Position numbers and translations under genes: made by a program. A stretch of 64,000 nt of DNA from Roseicella frigidaeris. Lineage in GTDB: Bacteria; Pseudomonadota; Alphaproteobacteria; Acetobacterales; Acetobacteraceae. The stretch spans positions 62,001 to 126,000 of the forward strand of contig NZ_QLIX01000012.1 of NCBI RefSeq assembly GCF_003258945.1, written 5' to 3'. The notes beneath the pieces are model-generated. The model did no database searches. It had not been told where the DNA came from and worked only from the letters and a program-made list of their open reading frames with translations. Shown in pieces: positions 58,708 through 64,000 of the stretch (within the stretch, counting starts at the first letter, position 1; each line of letters starts with the position of its first letter).

Positions 58708-59586
58708 ATGCGGATCGGCTTCGTCGGCCTCGGCAACATGGGCGGCCCGATGTGCCGCAACCTGGTGCAGGGCGTGAACCACGAGGTGCTGGTGCACGAC
58801 CTGAACCCCGAGGCGGTGCGCGCCTGCACCACCCTTGGCGCGCGGGAGGCAGGCAGCCTCGATGCGCTGGCCGAGGGCTGCGAGGTGATCTTCACCTCCC
58901 TGCCGACGCCGCGGCATGTCGAGGCGGTGGTGGCCGAGATCGCGCCGCGGGCAAGGCCGGGCACCGTGCTCTTCGACCTCAGCACCAATTCCCCGGCGGT
59001 GGTGAAGCGGCTGCAGGAGGCGCTGGCCGGGCGGGGGATCGCCTTCCTCGACGCGCCGGTCACCGGCGGCGTCGCCCGGGCCCTGGATGCCAGCATCGTC
59101 ATCATGGTCGGCGGCGAGGAGGCGCTGTTCGAGCAGCACCGCGCGATCCTGGCGAGCTTCAGCGGCACGCAGGTGCATGTCGGGCCGGTGGGTAGCGCCT
59201 CGGTCGCCAAGCTCGTCAACAACATGCTGGTGCTGTGCAACATGGCCGTCGCCGCCGAGGGGATGATGATCGGCCGCATGGCCGGCATCGATCTCGGCAA
59301 GCTGGTCGAGATCATCGGCAACGGCTCGGGCGACAGCTTCGGCTTCCGCGGACTGCAGGCGCGGGCGCTGCAGGGGCAATTCGCGCCGAGCTTCGCGCTC
59401 GACCTTGCGCATAAGGACCTCGCCCTGGCGGTGGAGCTGGCGGCCGAGCATGGGGTGCCCGGGCTGATGGCCCCGCAGGCCCTGGCGCTGCTGCGCATGG
59501 CGCGCGGCCTGGGACTCGGGGCGGAGGATACGAGCGCCATGCTCAAGGTCTATGAGCGGATCCTCGGCCAGGAAGCGCGGCTGTAG
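58708..59586 (+). CDS. NAD(P)-dependent 3-hydroxyisobutyrate dehydrogenase-type enzyme
   Basis: A 292-residue beta-hydroxyacid dehydrogenase. The Rossmann motif GFVGLGNMGGPM is at the N-terminus; DAPVTGGVARA is the substrate-binding motif near 115, and catalytic Lys lies in SASVAKLVNNMLV. Arg at the end of the first nucleotide strand is absent, so NAD is likely. Members include 3-hydroxyisobutyrate and tartronate semialdehyde reductases, so the substrate is not fixed. An ACAGGAGG ribosome binding site precedes the ATG; the in-frame upstream extension is not conserved. Confidence 0.92.
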   Translation: MRIGFVGLGNMGGPMCRNLVQGVNHEVLVHDLNPEAVRACTTLGAREAGSLDALAEGCEVIFTSLPTPRHVEAVVAEIAPRARPGTVLFDLSTNSPAVVKRLQEALAGRGIAFLDAPVTGGVARALDASIVIMVGGEEALFEQHRAILASFSGTQVHVGPVGSASVAKLVNNMLVLCNMAVAAEGMMIGRMAGIDLGKLVEIIGNGSGDSFGFRGLQARALQGQFAPSFALDLAHKDLALAVELAAEHGVPGLMAPQALALLRMARGLGLGAEDTSAMLKVYERILGQEARL

Positions 59587-59623
59587 GGCCCTAGGCTTCT
59601 GTTTTCAGAGCATCGTCACCCGA

Positions 59624-60397
59624 TCAGGTAAGTCCCGTTGATCGGGATCCGCTCTGGCGGCCGGCCGGTCGCGCCAGGCCGGTGCGCAGGGCGAAGGCCC
59701 AGTCGGCCTGGCCCTGCGCCTCGGCCCTGGCCGCGGCGGCCGCGTGGTCATAGGCGAGCCGGATCGTCGTGGCCTGGCGGATCCGGCCCTCCGCGATATC
59801 GGCGACGGCGTAGCAGGCGAAGGGCGTGCCGGTCTCCGAGACATGCGCCGGCGCGGTCGGGTCGGCATAGGCCGGGCAGCCGACGCTGCCGGGGTTCAGC
59901 ACCATGCGCCCGTCGGGCAGGCCGAGCAGGCCCGGCTGGTGGCTGTGGGCGCAGAGCAGGACCGTCGCCTCGGTGGGGCCGAGGCGCGCCGCGACGGTCG
60001 CCGGCGCGGCGGCGACCAGGCGGCCATCCGCCACCTCCTCGAGCAGATAGGCGTTGTCGTCATCCGGCCGGCCGTGGCAGGCGATCACCCCGGGCAATGG
60101 CGCGAGACGGGTCGGCAGCCGCCCCAGCCAGTTGATCTGCGCCGCATCGAGCTGCTGGCGCGCGAAGGCGTCCCACGACCCACGGCCATCCTCGGCGACC
60201 CATCGGTCGTGATTGCCGCGGAGGCTCGGAATGCCCTCCGATTGCAGCCGCTCGAGGCATTCCCGCGGCCAGAGGGGCCCCGAGACGCAGTCGCCCAAAT
60301 TGACGATCCGGCGCAGGCCACGCCTGCCGATATCCGACAGCACCGCCTGCAAGGCCGGGAGGTTGCCATGGATGTCGGCGATGATGGCGATGTCCAT
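59624..60397 (-). CDS. Calcineurin-like metallophosphoesterase
   Basis: A 257-residue phosphoesterase of the YfcE/MJ0936-like group. All five metal-site motifs are visible: DIHGN, GDCVSGP, GNHDRW, the His in ACHGR, and AHSH. It ends in an alanine-rich helix and a basic tail. Nucleotide or phosphodiester hydrolysis is likely; the natural substrate is unknown. The start at 60397 (MDIAIIAD) begins the fold; an ATG 12 bases upstream is possible. Divergent from a Bug receptor by 132 bp. Confidence 0.88.
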   Translation of the reverse strand: MDIAIIADIHGNLPALQAVLSDIGRRGLRRIVNLGDCVSGPLWPRECLERLQSEGIPSLRGNHDRWVAEDGRGSWDAFARQQLDAAQINWLGRLPTRLAPLPGVIACHGRPDDDNAYLLEEVADGRLVAAAPATVAARLGPTEATVLLCAHSHQPGLLGLPDGRMVLNPGSVGCPAYADPTAPAHVSETGTPFACYAVADIAEGRIRQATTIRLAYDHAAAAARAEAQGQADWAFALRTGLARPAGRQSGSRSTGLT

Positions 60398-60529
60398 GGC
60401 CGCCAGCATAGGTCGCCCGACGGGACGCGGCATCCCATGCCGAGGCCGCGGGGCTTGCCGCCCCCGGACCACGCCCATAGAAATTCCACCTCATGGCGTC
60501 ACGCGCGCCGTGGGGAGGAGATCAGGCCC

Positions 60530-61489
60530 ATGAGGCGACGCGGTTTCATCACGAGCCTTCTCGTGCTTGCCCTCGCCGCGCTGCCGGCACTGGCGCAGGA
60601 GCGGACGGTGCGGCTGCTGAGCGGCGCCTCGGCCGGCGGCTCCTCGGATTTCGCCACCCGCCTCCTGGCCGAGGCCATGGGGCCGATCATCGGCGCGCGG
60701 GTGGTGGTGGAGAACCGCACCGGCGCCAATGGCGTCGTCGCCGCGCAGGAAACGGCGCGCAGCGCGCCGGATGGCAGCACGCTCTTCATCTGCCCGATGA
60801 GCACCATGTCGATCACGCCGCAGCTCCTCGGCGCCAACCTGCCGCTCGATCCGGGCGCCGAGCTGCTGCCGATCGCCAATGTCGCGCTCTCCTCCTACGG
60901 CTTCGTCGTCGCTGCCAACGGCCCCTATCGCAGCGTGCAGGACGTGCTCGCGGCGGCGAAGGCGCGGCCCGGGCAGGTGACCTTCGCCTCGGCCGGTGTC
61001 GGCTCCGCCCAGCATCTGCAGGGCGAGCTGCTGAAGCAGAAGACCGGCGCCGACATGGTGCATGTGCCCTATCGCGGGGCGAGCCCGGCCATCGTCGACA
61101 TCCTCGGCGGCCGCACCGACTACATGATCACCAACATGGCCGATGTGACGCGGCAGGTGCAGGAGGGGGCGCTGCGGCTGCTGGCGATCTCGGACGAGGA
61201 GCCCTTCCCCCTCTTCCCCGAGGTGCCGCCGCTGGCGCGGCTGATCCCCGGCTTCAACGTCGTCGGCTGGTTCGCGCTCTGCGGCCAGAAGGCCATGGCG
61301 CCGGCGCTGGTCGACCGGCTGGAGGCGGCGGTGCGGCAGGCGATGGGCGATCCCGAGCTGGTCCGCCGCATGGCGGAGGGCGGGCTGACGCCGCGCTTCG
61401 AGGACCGCGCCAGCATCACCCGGCGCCTGGCAGCGGACCGCGCGCTCTGGCTCGGCGTCATCCGCGCGGTCAATCTCCGCGCCAGCTAG
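60530..61489 (+). CDS. Bug/TctC-family tripartite tricarboxylate transporter substrate-binding protein
   Basis: A 319-residue periplasmic receptor. A signal peptide (MRRRGFITSLLVLALAALPALAQ) is followed by VRLLSGASAGGSSDFATRLLAE, VVVENRTGANGVVAAQ, VHVPYRGASPAIVDILGG and PEVPPLARLIPGF, all Bug landmarks. GGGGAGGAG lies upstream of the ATG. It is the second orphan Bug protein in the window, distinct in sequence from the first. No TctA/B nearby. A GntR regulator and a permease follow, which may form a small carboxylate-uptake group (inference). Confidence 0.92.
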   Translation: MRRRGFITSLLVLALAALPALAQERTVRLLSGASAGGSSDFATRLLAEAMGPIIGARVVVENRTGANGVVAAQETARSAPDGSTLFICPMSTMSITPQLLGANLPLDPGAELLPIANVALSSYGFVVAANGPYRSVQDVLAAAKARPGQVTFASAGVGSAQHLQGELLKQKTGADMVHVPYRGASPAIVDILGGRTDYMITNMADVTRQVQEGALRLLAISDEEPFPLFPEVPPLARLIPGFNVVGWFALCGQKAMAPALVDRLEAAVRQAMGDPELVRRMAEGGLTPRFEDRASITRRLAADRALWLGVIRAVNLRAS

Positions 61490-61605
61490 AACGTGAAGCA
61501 CGTACCCAAGCCATGGCCTGGAGCATGCGGCGTGGCCCCGGGTGACGGCGGCAGGCGCCAGGGCCTGGCCCAACGGGGCGGCGGCACTCGGCCGCGGCGC
61601 CGCGC

Positions 61606-62298
61606 TCAGCCGACCGGATCCACCCCCATGGGGCGGGGCGCCCGCGCGGCGCGGCGGACATGGCGGGCCGCGAGCAGCGCGGCCAGTTCCTCATCCCCTT
61701 CGGCAATGGCGGTCAGGATGAGGGCATGTTCCTGCCAGTCCAGCGCAGCGCGTTCCACGCTGTTGCGGTGGAAGACCATCTCCGTCCGCTCGCGCAGAGG
61801 GCGCATCAGCTCCTGCAGCGCCCGGTTGGTGCCGGCATCCGCCAACAGGGCGTGGTAGTCCGCGTTCAGCGCCGCCAGCAGCGCGGCCGGGGCATCCTCC
61901 GGCAGGGCCCGCCCCCGCGCCAGCAGCGCGGCGATCCGGGGCAGTTTGTCCGGCGCCTGGTTGCGGGCGGCGAGGCGCGCATTCAGCCCTTCGAGGACGG
62001 CGCGCACCTCGATCAGCTCCGCCGCGGCATCGGAGGACAGGGTCGCCACCTGGGCGCCGCGGCCGCCGGGCGCCTCGGCCGCCGGCACGGCCAGGCCCTC
62101 GACGACCAACTGCTTGATCGCCTCGCGGATCGGCACCCGGGACATGCCGAGCTCGGCCGAGAGCCGCTCCTCGACCAGCCGCTCGCCCGGCGCGAGGCGG
62201 CCGGCCAGGATGGCCTCGCGCAAGGTGGCGAGCGCCTGCTGGCTGAGCGGCGTGCCGCTGCTGCGGAGGGGACGGGGCAGGGGAAGGCGTCGGCTCAT
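61606..62298 (-). CDS. GntR-family regulator, FCD (FadR-C) subgroup
   Basis: A 230-residue regulator. N-terminal winged helix: LREAILAGRLAPGERLVEERLSAELGMSRVPIREAIKQLVVEGL, about residues 26-70. The C-terminal all-helical FCD domain has IEVRAVLEGLNARLAARN, ADYHALL, and HALILTAIAEGDEELAALLAARHV. It should respond to a carboxylate or sugar acid, and probably controls itself and the divergent permease; two GTATAC-centred sites lie in the shared 282-bp gap. Start at 62298 keeps a short basic N-terminus. Convergent with the Bug receptor gene. Confidence 0.9.
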   Translation of the reverse strand: MSRRLPLPRPLRSSGTPLSQQALATLREAILAGRLAPGERLVEERLSAELGMSRVPIREAIKQLVVEGLAVPAAEAPGGRGAQVATLSSDAAAELIEVRAVLEGLNARLAARNQAPDKLPRIAALLARGRALPEDAPAALLAALNADYHALLADAGTNRALQELMRPLRERTEMVFHRNSVERAALDWQEHALILTAIAEGDEELAALLAARHVRRAARAPRPMGVDPVG

Positions 62299-62344
62299 GC
62301 GATCCTGACCGGGCGGCTGCAAGCGGTTTCCATCCCGGCGCCTT

Positions 62345-62350
62345 GTATAC
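62345..62350. promoter_or_regulatory. GTATAC-centred site 1 (GntR operator candidate)
   Basis: TTGTATACGG. GTATAC cores are typical of many GntR/FCD operators. It lies about 20 bases downstream of the predicted start of gntR transcription, suitable for autorepression. Only the six-base core is symmetric. Confidence 0.4.
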
Positions 62351-62377
62351 GGCAACCCGATGATGGCTGGCGTGCCC

Positions 62378-62383
62378 ATTATA
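62378..62383 (-). promoter_or_regulatory. Consensus -10 hexamer for the GntR-family gene
   Basis: TATAAT on the minus strand, 80 bases upstream of the start codon; the -35 region at normal spacing (TTTTCG or similar) is weak. A 7-bp inverted repeat, GCCCATT (62374-62380) and AATGGGC (62396-62402), overlaps it. Confidence 0.45.
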
Positions 62384-62499
62384 GTGCGGCGCAACAATGG
62401 GCGAAAAGGATAAAATATCGGCAGGATTGCCCTGTTGGCATGCAGATAACGCGGATTCCGACCGTGACGCCCGCGGATTCGCGTTGACGGGCAGGATCT

Positions 62500-62509
62500 T
62501 CGTATACGA
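62500..62509. promoter_or_regulatory. GTATAC-centred site 2 (GntR operator candidate)
   Basis: TCGTATACGA, a perfect 10-bp palindrome, 72 bp before the permease ATG and 157 bp from site 1 centre to centre (about 15 helical turns), so a looped complex of one regulator at both sites is possible. Confidence 0.45.
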
Positions 62510-62580
62510 CGATGCACCGTCCACCGCCGGGGTGGATCCGCCAGCGCCGGGTTGGGCGCCAGCCACGGGATGCACCGCGC

Positions 62581-64000
62581 ATGCAGGGCCAGCTCGATTC
62601 GGTGCACACCGTCTACCTCTTCGGCGTTGCCGCCATCGTGCTGTCCATGGCGCTGCGCGCCAATGTCGTCGTGCCGGCGATCCTCGCCACCTTCGCCGTC
62701 GCCGCCGCCTATTCCGGCAGCCTGATCGGCGCCACCATCGCGGTCTTCAACGGCTCCCTCGTCGCGGCGAAGGAGCTGTTCAGCATCTTCCTCGTCATCG
62801 CGCTGATGACCTCGCTGCTGAACGCCCTGCGCGCCCTCGGCGCCGACCAGCTCATGGTCCGGCCCTTCCGCCGGGTGATGACCAGCGGCCATGTCGCCTT
62901 CGCGGTCATCGTCGCCGTCACCTATGTCATCTCGCTCTTCTTCTGGCCCACCCCCGCCGTGCCGCTGGTGGCGGCGACGCTGCTGCCGGCGGCGATCGTC
63001 GCCGGCTTGCCGCCGATGGGCGCCGCCATGGCCATCGCGCTCGCCGGCCAGGGGATGGCCCTCTCCTCCGACTACATCATCCGCGTCGCCCCCGGCATCA
63101 GCGCCCGCGCCGCCGGCATGCCGGAAGCGGCGGGCATCGTCGCCGACAAGGCGCTCATCCTCTCCTTCGTCACCGGCGCGGTGGCGCTGCTGCTCGGCTA
63201 CCTCGCCATCCGCCGGGAGATCCGCCGCCCTGGCCAGTTCCATCTCGATCGCTGGCAGTCGGGCGCCTCTCTGGCCGGCAGCCTCGCCGCGCAGCGCGAG
63301 CAGGTGGCGCCGAATATCGGCTCCTTCGACAAATCCGTCCTGGCGCTGCAGGCGGCGGAGGGGCTGGATAGCGATCCGCCGCCAGTCGCCGAAGCGGCGC
63401 TCGCCGGCGGCGGCACCCTGGCCGCGACCAGCCCGGCGCGCTGGGGCCATGGGCTCGCCATCGCCACGCCGCTGGTCTTCGGCAGCCTCATCCTCTTCAT
63501 GCTGGCGCCGAAGCTCTTCCCCGAGCTGCCGGCGCTGAAGGGCGGCGATGCCGCGGCGCTCGTCGGCGGCACGGCGGCGCTGATGATGCTGATCGCCAGC
63601 TTCGCCGCCGACGGCGCCAGGGCGATGCACACCGCGGCCGACCACATCATCGACGGCCTGGTCTTCTCCTTCCGCGCCATGGGCACGGTGCTGCCGATCG
63701 CCGGCTTCTTCTTCCTCGGCGCCGGCGAGACGGCCGGCGCCATCCTCGGCCTGCCGGCCGGGGCGGCGGCGCCCGACCTGCTCTTCGAGGTGATCCGCAG
63801 CGTCGACCACCTGATCCCGCACAGCCCGGCCGTCGTCGCCTTCGCGGTGCTGCTGGTCGGCATGATCACCGGCATCGACGGCTCCGGCTTCGCCGGCCTG
63901 CCGCTGACCGGGGCGCTGTCCGGCGCCCTCGGCCCGGTCGCCGGCATCCACCCGACCACGCTCGCCGCGGTCGGCCAGATGGGCGCGGTCTGGACCGGCG
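62581..64000 (+). CDS. Large integral membrane transporter, cut at the window end
   Basis: The first 473 residues of a very hydrophobic protein with ten or more helices; the gene runs off the right edge. The sequence looks like the ion-transporter superfamily of dicarboxylate/citrate-type carriers (long, Ala/Leu-rich helices, a broken loop FFWPTPAVPLVAATLLPAA around 118-136, and ITGIDGSGFAGLPLTGALSG near 435-455), but I cannot place it in a named family. A longer start at 62512 is in frame and would add 23 basic residues. Divergence from the GntR gene and closeness to a Bug receptor favour organic acid transport. Confidence 0.75.
   Translation, partial: MQGQLDSVHTVYLFGVAAIVLSMALRANVVVPAILATFAVAAAYSGSLIGATIAVFNGSLVAAKELFSIFLVIALMTSLLNALRALGADQLMVRPFRRVMTSGHVAFAVIVAVTYVISLFFWPTPAVPLVAATLLPAAIVAGLPPMGAAMAIALAGQGMALSSDYIIRVAPGISARAAGMPEAAGIVADKALILSFVTGAVALLLGYLAIRREIRRPGQFHLDRWQSGASLAGSLAAQREQVAPNIGSFDKSVLALQAAEGLDSDPPPVAEAALAGGGTLAATSPARWGHGLAIATPLVFGSLILFMLAPKLFPELPALKGGDAAALVGGTAALMMLIASFAADGARAMHTAADHIIDGLVFSFRAMGTVLPIAGFFFLGAGETAGAILGLPAGAAAPDLLFEVIRSVDHLIPHSPAVVAFAVLLVGMITGIDGSGFAGLPLTGALSGALGPVAGIHPTTLAAVGQMGAVWTG

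Noticed and set aside
1-64000. tRNA or rRNA genes, CRISPR arrays, prophage or integrase genes
   Set aside because: I found no stretch with these structures; the window is almost fully explained by protein-coding genes and short intergenic hairpins.

Overview
This window is very G+C-rich DNA, almost wholly coding, with strong third-position GC bias, long antisense open frames and many 1-4 bp stop/start overlaps. The gene content points to an alphaproteobacterium, most likely a Roseomonas-like member of the Acetobacteraceae (inference). The pointers are hopanoid genes (hpnH, hpnN), two Bug/TctC-type binding proteins, hydantoinase-type A/B genes, a PraR-like Cro/CI regulator and an Alternative Complex III-caa3 oxidase operon. 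I saw no tRNA, rRNA, CRISPR array, insertion sequence or phage gene. No gene-free stretch exceeds 300 bases; the longest gaps (5058-5336, 8695-8926, 62299-62580) hold promoters and palindromes.

1-8.4 kb: the end of an ABC ATPase, two ABC-type binding proteins, an ExaC-like aldehyde dehydrogenase translationally coupled to a DUF779 protein, and two further aldehyde dehydrogenases. 8.4-17.8 kb: small genes and transporters (Fsr-type, MFS, ArsB-type). A LysR regulator is divergent from a two-subunit ThDP decarboxylase-like enzyme; a Bug receptor, an FAD oxidoreductase and a small secreted protein follow. 17.8-27.3 kb: a metal block with a small secreted protein, czcCBA-type RND efflux, an MntR regulator and a divergent TonB-dependent receptor. 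MntR and the receptor share two near-identical operator-like sequences in inverted orientation.

27.4-31.3 kb: a hyuA-hyuB pair preceded by a possible 14-codon proline-rich leader. 31.4-43.2 kb: twelve genes packed in one direction (actABCDEF, a small membrane protein, a Sco-like copper chaperone, ctaC-D-E-F), encoding a quinol:cytochrome c oxidoreductase and an A2-type cytochrome caa3 oxidase. This is the main respiratory chain segment here. 43.3-47.9 kb: AidB-like acyl-CoA dehydrogenase, two SMP-30 lactonase paralogues sharing an 87-bp identical tract, and an SDR. 48.0-57.9 kb: ispH and hpnH on one strand. On the other are copC-copD-hpnN-lnt (copper, hopanoid export, lipoprotein acylation) and a PraR-like regulator with its own promoter. 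57.3-64 kb: DUF2244, nth, a 3-hydroxyisobutyrate dehydrogenase-type enzyme, a metallophosphoesterase, a Bug receptor, and a GntR/FCD regulator divergent from a permease cut by the window end.

Many operon ends carry GC-only hairpins without a T-tract. The features most worth following up are the MntR/TonB control region, a repeated intergenic hairpin (10182 and 24385), the hyuA leader, and the SMP-30 identity tract.
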